Translations under genes and position numbers: made by a program | Assembly: GCF_018474005.1 (NCBI RefSeq) | Contig: NZ_JAHCSH010000001.1 | Coordinates: 248,001-312,000 of the forward strand | DNA: 64,000 bases | Reading direction: 5' to 3' | Origin: Curvibacter sp. CHRR-16 | GTDB lineage: Bacteria > Pseudomonadota > Gammaproteobacteria > Burkholderiales > Burkholderiaceae_C | Shown: positions 8,964 through 19,126 of the stretch, piece after piece | How the letters are laid out: the number at the start of each line of letters is the position of its first letter | How positions within the stretch are numbered: the stretch's first letter is position 1 | The notes under the pieces: generated by a model | Told to the model about the DNA's origin: nothing | Seen by the model: the letters and a program-made list of their open reading frames with translations, nothing else | Databases searched by the model: none

Positions 8964-9984
8964 AGGTAGACGGCGCGGCTGGCGCAGCGGTGGAATTACG
9001 CTGCGCCAGTTGCACTGGCAAAGTGATGGATTTGGTGGGGCTTTCCAGTCCTGCCATATGGGCCAGCAAGCTGTTGACAGCGGCGCGACCCATGTCAGCC
9101 AGTGGCTGAGAAACAGTGGTCAAACCGGGATAGATGTGCGCGGAACCGGGCATGTCGTCAAAACCAACCACGGAAATGTCCTGTGGAATGCGCAAGCCGC
9201 CTTGCTGCAGACCATAAATCAGACCCATGGCGCTTTTGTCATTGGAGGCGAATACGGCAGTGGGGCGGTTGTCCATGGCCAACACTTGGTTGGCTGCTAC
9301 TTGTCCACTTTCAAAGGAAAAGTCCCCCTGCAAAATGAGTTCGGGGTCGGTGTCGAGTTTGTGCAGCAAAGTCGCATCTTGGTAAGCGCGCTTGCGTTCA
9401 CGGGCTGAACTCAGGCCCTCTTTGCCAGTTACGAAGGCTACGCGGTAGTGTCCTAGCTTGGCCAAATGTTCCATGACCATGCGGCCACCGCCGTAACTAT
9501 CGGCTTCGATGGTGATGAAGGGGTTGTTGTCACTGCGACTGTCTATCGTGACCACTGGGTGCTGGGTGCTTTTGAGCTGATCCAAAAAGTCATGGTCGTG
9601 TGGCCACAAGGCGATGATGCCGTCGGTGAATTGCTGCATCAGGTGCATCACTGTCTGGTGTGGACGCACTGTTTGATCCATGACCGGGTATATGACCACT
9701 TCATATTGGTGACTGGCGGCCGTTTTCACGATTTCACTCGCCAAACCACCCAAAGTGGATGAACTCAAATTGGCTGTTAATAGGCCAATCACATGGCTTC
9801 TTCCCGAAGACAATTTTTGTGCGCTCAGGTTCGCAACATATCCCATTTCATTCGCGAGTTTGATAATGAGTTCGCGAGTTTTGGCTGATACGCCTGCTTG
9901 TTGGTTGAGTGCCCGTGAGGCAGTCATGGCAGAGACACCAGCTACTTGCGCAATATCGGCCAACGTGACGGTATTTTTACGCAT
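8947..9984 (-). CDS. LacI-family transcriptional regulator
   Basis: A 345-residue repressor: N-terminal helix-turn-helix with hinge ([40 protein letters not shown]) and a periplasmic-binding-protein-like ligand domain ([28 protein letters not shown]). It resembles regulators of the GntR/GntK gluconate group in its start, but no sugar gene lies nearby, so it is an orphan here and its ligand is unknown. An in-frame TTG at 9990 precedes the chosen ATG. About 215 bases of distinctly AT-rich DNA separate it from the next gene; they presumably hold its promoter, but I see no clear operator there. Confidence 0.92.
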   Translation of the reverse strand: MRKNTVTLADIAQVAGVSAMTASRALNQQAGVSAKTRELIIKLANEMGYVANLSAQKLSSGRSHVIGLLTANLSSSTLGGLASEIVKTAASHQYEVVIYPVMDQTVRPHQTVMHLMQQFTDGIIALWPHDHDFLDQLKSTQHPVVTIDSRSDNNPFITIEADSYGGGRMVMEHLAKLGHYRVAFVTGKEGLSSARERKRAYQDATLLHKLDTDPELILQGDFSFESGQVAANQVLAMDNRPTAVFASNDKSAMGLIYGLQQGGLRIPQDISVVGFDDMPGSAHIYPGLTTVSQPLADMGRAAVNSLLAHMAGLESPTKSITLPVQLAQRNSTAAPAAPSTSIPWR

Positions 9985-10201
9985 ATTCAATATAGTATTA
10001 GTTATCGGTTATAGGGAGGGTTTTTGCAGGGCGGAAACGATTCTAGAGTAATCTGCTCACTGCATTTGAAACCAATTGTCACAAGCTGGCGTTGCTTTTT
10101 TGAGTTTGCGAATTACGTTGTATTTACTTTACCGTAACTTTTATATTATTAATTTGTGACGATTTTGTATATTTTTAGTGGATATTTAAATTTAATATTC
10201 A

Positions 10202-10582
10202 TTACCATTTTGCGAGAATTCGACGCCCTAATAACTGAGTTTGCTCGTCGCTGATGGCACGTTCGGCTAGCGTTTGGCAGTGGTTTTGAAGTAAGCGTTT
10301 GAGCGTTTCTGCATGCGGTAAGAGGGTGCCGGCAAAGCGGACTGAGCCATCGCGTATCACTACAATCGTCGGGAAGTTTTCTACTTCAAAATCATCGACA
10401 AGATCGGCCTCGTCTTCTATGTCGATCCAGCGAAACTGGCACTGTGGGTACTCCTGTTCAATACGCGCAAACGTTGTTGCGTAGTCTTTACAGGTTCCAC
10501 ACCAAGCCGCACAAAGGCATACCACTTGCAACAGAGTGCCATTGCTTGGGGAGGAGGGGGGCGCTGAGGCACTGGGGCTCAT
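10202..10582 (-). CDS. Thioredoxin-fold protein
   Basis: A 126-residue protein with a thioredoxin fold. The active site is WCGTC (Cys28 and Cys31), where classical thioredoxin has WCGPC. The later EVENFPTIVVIRDG block gives the cis-proline loop. No signal peptide is seen, so it should act in the cytoplasm as a disulfide reductase or redox adaptor. The C-terminus (SDEQTQLLGRRILAKW) is longer than thioredoxin. It is divergent from fpr with 91 bases between them, which hints at a shared redox-related promoter region. An in-frame TTG at 10594 is a less likely start. Confidence 0.85.
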   Translation of the reverse strand: MSPSASAPPSSPSNGTLLQVVCLCAAWCGTCKDYATTFARIEQEYPQCQFRWIDIEDEADLVDDFEVENFPTIVVIRDGSVRFAGTLLPHAETLKRLLQNHCQTLAERAISDEQTQLLGRRILAKW

Positions 10583-10673
10583 GACTTTAATCAATATGGG
10601 TATATCAAACCCGTTGGGTATGAAGTTTTACAATGATCGACTTCTATTTTCCAGCCTAAAACGCAAGATTCCC

Positions 10674-11456
10674 ATGAGCAGCAGCGCTTTTCTCGAAGAA
10701 ACCGTCCTCAGCGTCCACCACTGGACCGATCGTTTGTTCAGCTTCACTACCACGCGTGACCCTGGCCTGCGTTTCTCCAATGGCCACTTCACCATGATTG
10801 GCCTCAAACAAGAGAACGGCAAGCCACTGCTGCGTGCATACAGTATTGCCAGTGCCAATTACGAAGAGCATCTGGAGTTTCTGAGCATCAAGGTGCAAGA
10901 CGGCCCCTTGACCTCCCAACTGCAGCACATCAAGCCCGGTGACAAGATTGTGGTAGGTCGCAAACCCACAGGCACTTTGCTGATTGACTATTTGCTGCCT
11001 GGCAAGAACCTGTATCTGTTGGGTAGTGGTACGGGCTTGGCCCCTTTCTTGAGCGTGGCGCGTGATCCAGAATCGTACGAAAAGTACGAGAAAGTCATCG
11101 TGGTTCACGGTGTGCGCGAGGTCAAGGAGTTGGCCTACTACGATTTGTTCAAGACCGAATTGGCCAAGCACGAGTTTTTGGGCGACATCGTGAGCCAGCA
11201 AATGCTGTATTACCCTACGGTGACACGCGAAGCTTTTGAAAACCAAGGCCGTATTACAACGCTGTTGGAGTCCGGCAAGCTGCAGCAAGACTTGGGCTTG
11301 CCCCCACTCAACCCTGAGACAGATCGCATCATGATCTGCGGCAGTCCCGGTCTGAACAAAGACATGCGCGATATTCTCAACGCCCGTGGTTTTGTGGAAG
11401 GCAACACCACCACACCAGGACACTACGTGGTGGAACGCGCGTTCGTTGAACAGTAA
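10674..11456 (+). CDS. fpr: Ferredoxin-NADP(+) reductase
   Basis: A 260-residue FAD protein that moves electrons between NADPH and ferredoxin or flavodoxin. It shows the FAD-binding RAYSIAS, the NADP-binding GSGTGLAPFLSV and MICGSPGLNKDMRDIL, and the bacterial subclass I end (YVVERAFVEQ). Length and motifs match the Fpr family. The frame is open upstream but the ATG at 10674 gives the conserved N-terminus. It converges on a diguanylate cyclase gene with a hairpin between them. Confidence 0.95.
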   Translation: MSSSAFLEETVLSVHHWTDRLFSFTTTRDPGLRFSNGHFTMIGLKQENGKPLLRAYSIASANYEEHLEFLSIKVQDGPLTSQLQHIKPGDKIVVGRKPTGTLLIDYLLPGKNLYLLGSGTGLAPFLSVARDPESYEKYEKVIVVHGVREVKELAYYDLFKTELAKHEFLGDIVSQQMLYYPTVTREAFENQGRITTLLESGKLQQDLGLPPLNPETDRIMICGSPGLNKDMRDILNARGFVEGNTTTPGHYVVERAFVEQ

Positions 11457-11460
11457 GCCT

Positions 11461-11481
11461 AGCCACTGATCGTCAGTGGCT
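11461..11481. terminator. Hairpin between convergent fpr and diguanylate cyclase genes
   Basis: AGCCACTGA, loop TCG, TCAGTGGCT forms a perfect nine-pair stem four bases after the fpr stop and four bases before the end of the opposing gene. Neither side has a strong T run, so it may act as a weak bidirectional terminator or as a 3' end stabiliser. Confidence 0.55.
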
Positions 11482-11485
11482 GTCC

Positions 11486-12868
11486 TTACGCAGGGCCAAG
11501 GCTTTTGCGGCCTTGCTTTTCAGCATACATATGCTGATCGGCAAGGTGGATCAGTTGGTCAAAGTTCTGGGCTTGGTCAGGGTAGATAGCGTAGCCAATC
11601 GACAGTCCTATGTGGAGCACATTGCCTTGGTAGGCAATCGGTTGCTCTACCGCATTGCGCAAGCGCGCGATGATGTCCTGCAAGCCTTCGGGGGGGATTT
11701 GGGTGAGCAAAATAATGAACTCATCTCCGCCCCAGCGTGTCACGGTATCGTGTGGGCGCACGATGTGGCGTATGCGCTGTGCTACGGCTTGCAGCACGGC
11801 GTCTCCGGTCTTGTGGCCATAGGCATCGTTGATGGATTTGAAACCATCTAAATCGGCAAATAGCAATGCTGATTGCGCGTTCGCTTGCCGACTAGCTGCT
11901 GACAGCGCTGTGTGGGCTTTCTCCATGAACAGCGCGCGATTGGGGAGTTGGGTCAGGCTGTCGTGCATGGCCTGTTCGGCCAATTTCACATGGTTATTGA
12001 TGAGCGAGTACAGGAGCAAGGCAGCCAACACACTCAGTCCAATGCTGATGGAACGTGTGCGCCAACGCAATGTCTTATCGGATGCATCGGGGTGTTGGCG
12101 AATGCCAATTGCCCACTGCCCACCGGGGATATCAATCAATTGGAATCGGCTGTCAGATTGGGTGAATAGATCGCTATCACCCCAAATCATGCCGCCCTGT
12201 AAGCCTTTGCCATCAACGCCCTTGATGCCCAGATCAAAACCTGGGTGGTATACCTTGGTTTCAATCGTCTCGAAAAATGAAGTCGCATCAATCGTGGCAC
12301 CGAGCATGCCCCAGTATTTGCCATTGACCATGATAGGAACCCGGTAGGGCATGCCCCAGCCACCTTGGAGCAAATTGACTGGGCCTGCCAATGCGCTTTC
12401 CCCAGTGCGTGAAATTCGATCCACCAAGGGCCAACGGTCGGGGAGTGACCGAAAATCAGCATTGAGCAGTGCTTCGTTCCCTTGCAAGGGATGTATGTAT
12501 CGAACTTGATAAGCTTCAGCTATTGAGAAATATTTGATGTGTCTGGTGTTGGTATGAATCTTGGCGAGCAAGGCCTGCAATTCCGATTCGTCTAACTTAT
12601 TGCTGCGAATGCTCAGATAGGCGGATAAGCCGCTCGTAAAGCCCAGCATGGATTGGACTTCATCATCAATGGTCATGCTAACCATAGACAGATATGTACT
12701 GGCTTGGCTGTCACGCAGACTTTTGTGCTCTTCCTGTTGGGCATGGTGAATCATTTCACCAGTCCATATGCCCACAATAAAAATAATTACCGCACTGCTC
12801 CATGCAGCACCACGCCAGTGACGCCAGAGATGACCAGTTAGCCAATGGTTAAGAGAGGGTATACGCAT
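11486..12868 (-). CDS. CHASE-domain diguanylate cyclase (GGDEF)
   Basis: A 460-residue inner membrane enzyme that should make cyclic di-GMP in response to an extracytoplasmic signal. A membrane segment (about 22-36) leads into a periplasmic CHASE-type sensor (about 65-260, with GNEALLNADFRSLPDRW and AGPVNLLQGGWGMPYRVPI), a second membrane segment (about 273-290), then the GGDEF domain. The active site is GGDEF at 380-384 and the product-inhibition site RPHD at 371-374 is intact, so the enzyme is predicted active and feedback-inhibited. There is no EAL domain. The gene starts 10 bases after dinG on the same strand. Confidence 0.93.
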   Translation of the reverse strand: MRIPSLNHWLTGHLWRHWRGAAWSSAVIIFIVGIWTGEMIHHAQQEEHKSLRDSQASTYLSMVSMTIDDEVQSMLGFTSGLSAYLSIRSNKLDESELQALLAKIHTNTRHIKYFSIAEAYQVRYIHPLQGNEALLNADFRSLPDRWPLVDRISRTGESALAGPVNLLQGGWGMPYRVPIMVNGKYWGMLGATIDATSFFETIETKVYHPGFDLGIKGVDGKGLQGGMIWGDSDLFTQSDSRFQLIDIPGGQWAIGIRQHPDASDKTLRWRTRSISIGLSVLAALLLYSLINNHVKLAEQAMHDSLTQLPNRALFMEKAHTALSAASRQANAQSALLFADLDGFKSINDAYGHKTGDAVLQAVAQRIRHIVRPHDTVTRWGGDEFIILLTQIPPEGLQDIIARLRNAVEQPIAYQGNVLHIGLSIGYAIYPDQAQNFDQLIHLADQHMYAEKQGRKSLGPA

Positions 12869-12878
12869 ACCACTATTC

Positions 12879-15071
12879 TCATGCTTTTAGTGCATAGGCA
12901 GGAAGTCCTTGTAGCATACGGCGTCCATAAGCAGTTTGCGTCAGACGTTTGTCGTAGCACACCACTCGGGCTTGGTCGTCTTCGGTGCGGATTGCGCGGC
13001 CCGTCCACTGCAGCAGGCGCACGCCGGTAGCGGGTATCACCAACTCCATGAATGGCTCGCGTCCTATGGATTTGAGCCATTCGGAGCGTGCCTCGTCCAC
13101 CGGATCGCTGGGGGAGGCAAAGGGCAACTTGGCAATGAATACCGTTTCGCATAACTCGCCCGGTAAATCCAAGCCTTCACCAAAACTCTGTAGGCCAAAC
13201 AGCACGGATGGATAACCGTCAGCCACCCGTTTGGTGTGGGCTTGCAGCAAGCGCGTGCGCGACTGGTCGCCTTGCACCAGCACAATGTCCAGCAGATGGC
13301 CGGGGATGGCCTCTCGCGCCGCTTGCATCTGGGCCTTGCTGGTAAAAAGCACCAAAGCACCGCGCTGCACACTCTCTAAGTCCTGCATCAGCAGGCGCAC
13401 CATTTCGCGCGTGTAGGCGGCTGCATCGCTGGGGCTGGCTTGGGTGGCGCGCACCTGCAGCTCGCCTTGGCGGGCGTAGTCAAAGGGGCTGCTCACTTCC
13501 AGTGTTTGCACCTCGGGCTTGCCCAGCAAACCCGCCTCGCGCAAGAAGAAGTCAAAACTGCCGCAGCTCGTGAGCGTGGCGCTGGTCACCACGGCGCTGC
13601 GCACCTGGCTCCACAAAAACTGCCGCAACAAGTCGCCGGGAACGATGGGGCAGGCGTGTGCGGTCATGGTCAAAAAGCCGTTGCCGCTTTGGGCTTGCAG
13701 CCATTTGGCCAAGGGCTGTTCGCCATGCTCCAGCAGCAGTTCGGACGTGCTGACTAGGCTGCCTACCCGCGGGGCAATGCTGCCCAGTTGCGCAAACTGT
13801 TGCGCGCACATCGTGGCCAGACTGGGATCGTCCTTGGCCACGGCTTTGATGTCGGTGCCCAATGTTTGCAGGCTTTTGCTCAAAGCGCTGGCAATGGTGC
13901 GGATTTGCTCCACGCTCTCCAACAAACTCTCGGGCAACACCCCGTTGGCAAAGCGCAGCGTGCCGTCTTGGCCCTGTCCGTGGCTGTTGCGCCCGGTGTG
14001 TGCCCACACCATGTCCATGGCCATGCGGGCCAAAGTGGTCAAGGCGGCTTTGAGTTCGCTCACCAGCGTATGCACATCTTGCGTCACCTCCAGCCCGAGG
14101 CGACCTGCTACCTCCGTCATGGTCTTGGGCGCTTTGTCCAGCCAGCGCAGGTTGGACAAGTCCATGCTGCTGGAAAACTGGTCCAGTGCCACGGCAGGCA
14201 GGTGATGGCCTTCGTCCAGCACCAGCAGGCTGTTGCTCAGGTCGGGCAGGGCTTTGGTATTGAGGCTGGCCAGCAGCAAGTCGTGGTTGGCCACTATCAC
14301 TTGGGACTCGGCCAATTGCGCCCGCGCTTGGTAGTAGCTGCAGTCTTTGAAGCGCGGGCAGTGCCGCACCGTGCAGGTGTGGCGCTCGGCGGCCACTACC
14401 GACCAGTCGCGTGGGTCAGGTGGCTCGGCCAGCAGGTCGCGGTCGCCGTTCCACTGGCCGGTGGCAATCAGGTGGGCCATGCGCTCGAACAGGTGTTGGC
14501 GGCGCATGTCCTCTTCTTCCTGCTGGCCTTGGCTCAGGGCTTGGCGTTCTTCTTCAAACCAGTCGTCCTCGCCCGCACCGGTGCCAGCAAAGCGGTCGAG
14601 CTTGAGCAGGCAGACATAGCGCCCGCGCCCTTTGGCCAAAGTGTAGGCAAAGGGTTGGGGCAGACTGCGTGCCAAGGCGGGCAGGTCTTTGAGCATGAGC
14701 TGCTCTTGCAGCGCCACGGTGGCGGTGGCGATGATGACGCGCGTCTTGCGCGCCAGCGCCAAAGCGATGGCCGGGGCCGCATAAGCCGCGCTCTTGCCCA
14801 CGCCAGTACCGGCTTGGATGACGGCGATACAGCGCTGCGGCTCGGCGTGCTCACCCAAATCCCCGCGGGCCAAGGTGTGCGCCACCAGTTCAGCCATGTC
14901 GTGCTGACCTTGGCGGCGACGAAAGCCGGGTGTTTGCGACACCACTTGCTCAAACGCTTGCACCCCAGCGCTCTGCCACTGCGCTACCTGCTCAGGCGTG
15001 GCGGCGGGGTTCGGGTGGGGGGGCGTGGCGGCGTTGGATGCCAAAGAGGGTAGGGGGATCGAATCAGTCAT
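12879..15071 (-). CDS. dinG: DinG-type ATP-dependent DNA helicase
   Basis: A 730-residue superfamily 2 helicase of the XPD/DinG type that unwinds DNA 5' to 3' and helps resolve R-loops and damaged replication structures. Visible parts: Walker A AGTGVGKS (87-94); the four cysteines for a 4Fe-4S cluster at Cys154, Cys233, Cys238 and Cys244; the DEGH box at 286-289; and the C-terminal QWTGRAIRTEDDQARV motif VI. The ATG at 15071 gives the expected N-terminus; an ATG at 15083 would add four residues. It is divergent from pabBC across a 45-base gap with a palindrome. Confidence 0.92.
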   Translation of the reverse strand: MTDSIPLPSLASNAATPPHPNPAATPEQVAQWQSAGVQAFEQVVSQTPGFRRRQGQHDMAELVAHTLARGDLGEHAEPQRCIAVIQAGTGVGKSAAYAAPAIALALARKTRVIIATATVALQEQLMLKDLPALARSLPQPFAYTLAKGRGRYVCLLKLDRFAGTGAGEDDWFEEERQALSQGQQEEEDMRRQHLFERMAHLIATGQWNGDRDLLAEPPDPRDWSVVAAERHTCTVRHCPRFKDCSYYQARAQLAESQVIVANHDLLLASLNTKALPDLSNSLLVLDEGHHLPAVALDQFSSSMDLSNLRWLDKAPKTMTEVAGRLGLEVTQDVHTLVSELKAALTTLARMAMDMVWAHTGRNSHGQGQDGTLRFANGVLPESLLESVEQIRTIASALSKSLQTLGTDIKAVAKDDPSLATMCAQQFAQLGSIAPRVGSLVSTSELLLEHGEQPLAKWLQAQSGNGFLTMTAHACPIVPGDLLRQFLWSQVRSAVVTSATLTSCGSFDFFLREAGLLGKPEVQTLEVSSPFDYARQGELQVRATQASPSDAAAYTREMVRLLMQDLESVQRGALVLFTSKAQMQAAREAIPGHLLDIVLVQGDQSRTRLLQAHTKRVADGYPSVLFGLQSFGEGLDLPGELCETVFIAKLPFASPSDPVDEARSEWLKSIGREPFMELVIPATGVRLLQWTGRAIRTEDDQARVVCYDKRLTQTAYGRRMLQGLPAYALKA

Positions 15072-15097
15072 GCGCGAGGCCATGACTATAGGCGATG

Positions 15098-15112
15098 GAT
15101 CGATAATCGATC
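15098..15112. promoter_or_regulatory. Palindrome in the dinG-pabBC divergent region
   Basis: GATCGAT, one central base, ATCGATC: a perfect seven-base inverted repeat in the short space between the two start codons, five bases before the pabBC ATG. It does not fit the LexA consensus (CTGT-N8-ACAG). It might be a binding site or simply the local promoter sequence. Confidence 0.35.
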
Positions 15113-15116
15113 TTGT

Positions 15117-17039
15117 ATGACTGTTTCCTCCGCCAGCAACGCCAGCTCCTCTTTGCAGACACGTAGCAAGTACACACTGCCATGGCCCACGGCTTATGTG
15201 GACATGGTGCAGGCCCGCAACCCGGATCAGCGTGAGTGCTGGGCTTTTGCCCAACCCATGGCGGTGTTGCAAACCAGTGACGCGGCCCAAGTGCAGGCGC
15301 TTTTGGACGCTGTACACCAGCAAGCCTTGCAAGGGCGTTGGTGCGTGGGGTATGTGCGCTACGAGGCGGCACCGGGTTTGGATGCTGCACTGGCCGTAAA
15401 GCCCGTGGCGGCCTCTGCCCCTCAAGCGGGGCCGCTGGTGTGGTTTGCGGTGTTTGACCAACCGCTGGAGGCTGCAGAGGCGGCGGTGTGTTTGCCCCAA
15501 GCCAAAGAGGAGGCTGCGCTCATGCACATCGCATGGCGCAGTGCCACGGAACGCACGGCGTGTACCCGGGGTGTGGAACACATTCACCAAGCCATACGCG
15601 CTGGTGAGCTTTACCAAGTGAACTACACCACCCAGCTGTATGGAAGTGCTCTGGCGCAGCCGTCCCCAGCAGTCAGTGCTGATGCCAAGCAGGAAGCCCG
15701 TGCGGCATGGGGATTGTTTGCCCAACTGCAGGCGGCCCAGCCCAACAGCTATGCGCTGTGGTTGGATACGCAGGCAGAGCAGGTGTTGTCTGTTTCGCCC
15801 GAATTGTTTTTCGACTGGGATGGCCAGCACATCCTGAGTCGCCCCATGAAGGGTACCGCAGCACGCGGCGCCACGCCTGAGCTGGATGCCCAAGCGGCGC
15901 AAACACTGGCCGCATCGGCCAAAGAGCGGGCCGAGAACGTGATGATCGTGGACTTGATCCGCAATGACCTCTCGCGCATTGCGCAGCCGCACACTGTGCA
16001 AGTGCCTGCCCTGTGTGCCGTGCAGGCCTTGCCCACCGTGTGGCAAATGACGTCCGATGTGGTGGCACAAACCCGGCCTGGCATCACCCTGGGCGATGTG
16101 TTTGCGGCGCTGTTTCCGTGCGGATCAATCACTGGGGCACCCAAGGTGCGCGCCATGCAGCACATCGCCACGTTGGAAGACGAGCCGCGCGGCATTTACT
16201 GTGGAGCAGTCGGTATTGTCCGACCCGGTGGGCATGCCACCTTCAATGTAGGCATCCGCACGGTGGTGGCTAAATCGTCTACAGCGGCTGCAGACGATGC
16301 CGCGCCGCGCTGGGTATCTGGCGTGGGCAGCGGCATCACTGCGGATGCCCAGGCCGATGCCGAGTGGGCCGAATGGCTGGCCAAGCGTGCTTTTTTGGAG
16401 CGCGCTAGCGCCCCGTTTGAACTGCTGGAAACGCTGGCGCTGGATGCTGGGCATTTGCGCCATGCGGCACTGCACTTGCAACGCATGCGCCACGCTGCCC
16501 AGCACTTTGGCTACCCTTGGTGCGAAGAGGCTGCATACCAGGCTTTGCAAGCCGTGGCGCAGCAACATCCGCAGGGTCTGTGGCGGGTGCGCTTGCTGCT
16601 TGGCCGCAGTGGGCAATACAGCGCCCAAGCCTTTGCCATGCACGCCACGCCCGAGCCTGTGCAGCTACAGCTGGCCAGCCAACCCATGGAGTGGGCGCAT
16701 AGCGAGTTTGTGCGCTTTAAAACCACCCACCGTGCGCACTACGATGCACTGGGCCCCACGGCAGCGCAGACCCAAGCCGGGGTGTTTGACACCGTGCTCT
16801 ACAACCTGCGCGGGGAAATTACCGAGTGCACCCGCGGCAACGTGGCGCTGCTGCTCGATGGCCACTGGGTCACACCGGCTTTGCAGTGCGGTTTGCTAGG
16901 GGGCGTGGGGCGTCAAATCGCCTTGCAAGAGGGGCGTGTGCAGGAGGCCGTGGTCACGCTGGCCGACCTGCCCCGCGTGCAGGCCGTGGCGTTTGTGAAC
17001 AGCCTGCGTGGGTGGTTGCAGGCGCAGTTGGTTCGGTAA
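15117..17039 (+). CDS. pabB: Aminodeoxychorismate synthase component I fused to a PabC-like lyase
   Basis: A 640-residue fusion for 4-aminobenzoate in folate synthesis. Residues to about 430 form the chorismate-using PabB domain: PMKGTAARG with Lys245 (the covalent lysine that marks PabB rather than TrpE), VDLIRNDLSRI, SITGAPKVRAM and GVGSGITADA. The remainder (FELLETLALDAGHLRHAALH onward, TVLYNLRGEITECTRGNVAL, GLLGGVGRQ) is a fold-type IV PLP lyase like PabC. One protein can thus convert aminodeoxychorismate to 4-aminobenzoate once the glutaminase partner PabA, not in this window, supplies ammonia. It converges on a chemoreceptor gene. Confidence 0.93.
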   Translation: MTVSSASNASSSLQTRSKYTLPWPTAYVDMVQARNPDQRECWAFAQPMAVLQTSDAAQVQALLDAVHQQALQGRWCVGYVRYEAAPGLDAALAVKPVAASAPQAGPLVWFAVFDQPLEAAEAAVCLPQAKEEAALMHIAWRSATERTACTRGVEHIHQAIRAGELYQVNYTTQLYGSALAQPSPAVSADAKQEARAAWGLFAQLQAAQPNSYALWLDTQAEQVLSVSPELFFDWDGQHILSRPMKGTAARGATPELDAQAAQTLAASAKERAENVMIVDLIRNDLSRIAQPHTVQVPALCAVQALPTVWQMTSDVVAQTRPGITLGDVFAALFPCGSITGAPKVRAMQHIATLEDEPRGIYCGAVGIVRPGGHATFNVGIRTVVAKSSTAAADDAAPRWVSGVGSGITADAQADAEWAEWLAKRAFLERASAPFELLETLALDAGHLRHAALHLQRMRHAAQHFGYPWCEEAAYQALQAVAQQHPQGLWRVRLLLGRSGQYSAQAFAMHATPEPVQLQLASQPMEWAHSEFVRFKTTHRAHYDALGPTAAQTQAGVFDTVLYNLRGEITECTRGNVALLLDGHWVTPALQCGLLGGVGRQIALQEGRVQEAVVTLADLPRVQAVAFVNSLRGWLQAQLVR

Positions 17040-17053
17040 GCAGCCGTGTGGGT

Positions 17054-18865
17054 TTAGCGGTGCTCGCCCAGCTTGAAAGAGCCCACCACTTGGGCCAAAT
17101 GGGCTGCTTGGTCTTTCAGGCTGGCCGCCGCCGCCGCAGACTCTTCCACCAGCGCCGCGTTTTGCTGGGTCATTTGGTCTAGATCAGAAATGGCAGTGTA
17201 AATCTCGTCAATGCCCGAGCTTTGCTTGCGCGAGCCTTCGCTGATCTCTTGCACGATGTACGTCACTTGGCGCACGCTTTGCACGATCTCATTCATGGAC
17301 AAACCAGCTTCACCCACCAATCGGCTGCCATCTTCCACCCGCTCTACGCTGGTGCCTATGAGCTGTTTGATCTCCTTGGCCGCCTCAGCGCTGCGGCTGG
17401 CCAAGGCGCGCACTTCACTGGCCACCACGGCAAAACCGCGGCCTTGCTCGCCGGCACGGGCGGCTTCCACAGCAGCGTTCAAGGCCAAGATGTTGGTTTG
17501 GAAGGCGATGCCGTCGATCACCGCTGTGATGTCGGCAATGCGGCGCGAGCTGTCGGTGATGTTGGCCATGGTGCTAATGACTTGCTCGACCACCTGACCG
17601 CCTTTGTCAGCCGACTGGGCGGAGCTTTGGGATAAGCCTTGGCCATTGTGGGCATTGTCGGCGCTGTGCTTGACCAGTTGATTGAGGTGATCCATGGACG
17701 AACTCACCTCGGCGATGTTGCTGGCGGTGCGCTCGGTGCGGTTGCTCAGGTCTTGCGAGCCCAGCGCAATCTCGGATGATGCCACCGCAATCGACGATGC
17801 GCTCTCGCGCACGTCTAGCATCACGGCTTCAATCTTGGCGACAAATTGGTTGAAGGCGTTCGATAGTTCAGCAATCTCGTCTTCCCCTTTAATGGGCAAG
17901 CGTTGGGTCAAATCACCGTTGGACGAGCCAATTTGCAGCATGGCATTGCGCACGTGGGTGAGCCCTTGCAGCAAGGCGTGGATGGCACCAGTAGCCAGCA
18001 TGCCAGCCACCACGCTCACCACCAGCAGCGTGACCACGATGCTGATGAGCAAATTGTTGAGCCGCGCCAAGGCCTCGCCACGCTCGGCTGCTGTGACCAG
18101 TACCCAGTCGGTTTGCGGTACCGCGACGGCTTTGAGGAAAAATGTTTTTCCACCCACCTCAGCCAAGGCCGGTTCTTGGTCACTTTGCTTGGCCAGTGCC
18201 AGCACTTCGGGTGTGATGCTAGCCGACAACTCGCCCACGGGTTTGAGCGTCAGCGCTGCATCGGGGTGGGCCAGTATGCGGCTGTCTTTGTCGAGCAGAA
18301 ACGCAAAACCACTGGGTGTGGGGTGAATCTGGGTGATGCCTTTGATCACGTCTTCCACGGTCACGTCGGCACCGGCTACTGCTTGCGTGGTGCCACCGTT
18401 TTTGATGGGATAGGCAAAGGTCACCACCAACTTTTTGCTGGATGCTGCCATATAGGGCGGGGTAATGACGGCACCCCCCACTTGGTCGGCCAACTTGTAC
18501 CACGGGCGTGCCGTTGGGTCGTACTCTGCAGGCCTATCACGGGGCGGGATGGACACCATGCGCTTGTCGGCAAAGCCGATATAGGCCAAGTCCTGCTGGC
18601 CCGATACCGTGCTTTGCTGCAACACAGGTGCCAAATCGGCTTGCTGGTAGTTGCCTGCGATGCCTTGCACGATTTGCTTTTGCATCTGCGCCCAACGCCC
18701 AAGCAAGTCTCCTTGGGCTTTGCTGACGGTGACCAATTCGTTATTGAGGTCGGCCAAGATATAGCCCTTGGCGATGCTGTAACTGATTGCGCCCAGTACC
18801 AAGACTGCGGCAAACACAATGAGCACCGACATGGCGACAAGTCGTAATCGGATGGTTTTGAGCAT
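17054..18865 (-). CDS. Methyl-accepting chemotaxis protein
   Basis: A 603-residue chemoreceptor. An N-terminal membrane anchor (about 10-30) is followed by a periplasmic double-Cache-like sensor ([12 protein letters not shown] and the following [20 protein letters not shown] are typical), a second membrane segment near 270-295, a HAMP linker and the cytoplasmic signalling hairpin with the near-invariant tip [20 protein letters not shown]. The C-terminus ends in FKLGEHR and lacks an NWETF-type tether for CheR/CheB. Cache sensors of this layout often bind amino or organic acids, but the ligand cannot be read here. Confidence 0.95.
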   Translation of the reverse strand: MLKTIRLRLVAMSVLIVFAAVLVLGAISYSIAKGYILADLNNELVTVSKAQGDLLGRWAQMQKQIVQGIAGNYQQADLAPVLQQSTVSGQQDLAYIGFADKRMVSIPPRDRPAEYDPTARPWYKLADQVGGAVITPPYMAASSKKLVVTFAYPIKNGGTTQAVAGADVTVEDVIKGITQIHPTPSGFAFLLDKDSRILAHPDAALTLKPVGELSASITPEVLALAKQSDQEPALAEVGGKTFFLKAVAVPQTDWVLVTAAERGEALARLNNLLISIVVTLLVVSVVAGMLATGAIHALLQGLTHVRNAMLQIGSSNGDLTQRLPIKGEDEIAELSNAFNQFVAKIEAVMLDVRESASSIAVASSEIALGSQDLSNRTERTASNIAEVSSSMDHLNQLVKHSADNAHNGQGLSQSSAQSADKGGQVVEQVISTMANITDSSRRIADITAVIDGIAFQTNILALNAAVEAARAGEQGRGFAVVASEVRALASRSAEAAKEIKQLIGTSVERVEDGSRLVGEAGLSMNEIVQSVRQVTYIVQEISEGSRKQSSGIDEIYTAISDLDQMTQQNAALVEESAAAAASLKDQAAHLAQVVGSFKLGEHR

Positions 18866-19126
18866 AGAAAGGCTAGCAGTGGAGGATGCGCATCATCCTA
18901 TAGGGCTTAGCCCTCTATTGGCGGAAATTTGTATATGCTTTTTACAAATTATGCTTTAACCAAAGCAAGTGGTGGCTCGCAATGCTCCATTCCACATGCA
19001 ACCCTAAAGCAGCCTATTTGTCGCGGCTGGTGATCAGGCGAAATCCCGTTTGCGCATCCACTTGGCCTTTGGCGTTGGGGCCATGCCAAGGGGCACTTCG
19101 GCGTGCGTGGTGTGGGGCATAGGACT

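Noticed and set aside
13788..15053. A 421-codon open frame on the plus strand opposite dinG
   Set aside because: It is antisense to a helicase with all motifs intact, has low-complexity composition and no family feature. It is a by-product of GC-rich codons.
19014..19126. Protein-like tail GPNAKGQVDAQTGFRLITSRDK on the minus strand after the RluA-type gene
   Set aside because: It reads like a conserved C-terminus, but there is no start codon outside the upstream gene's frame and I cannot name a family. It may be a gene remnant.
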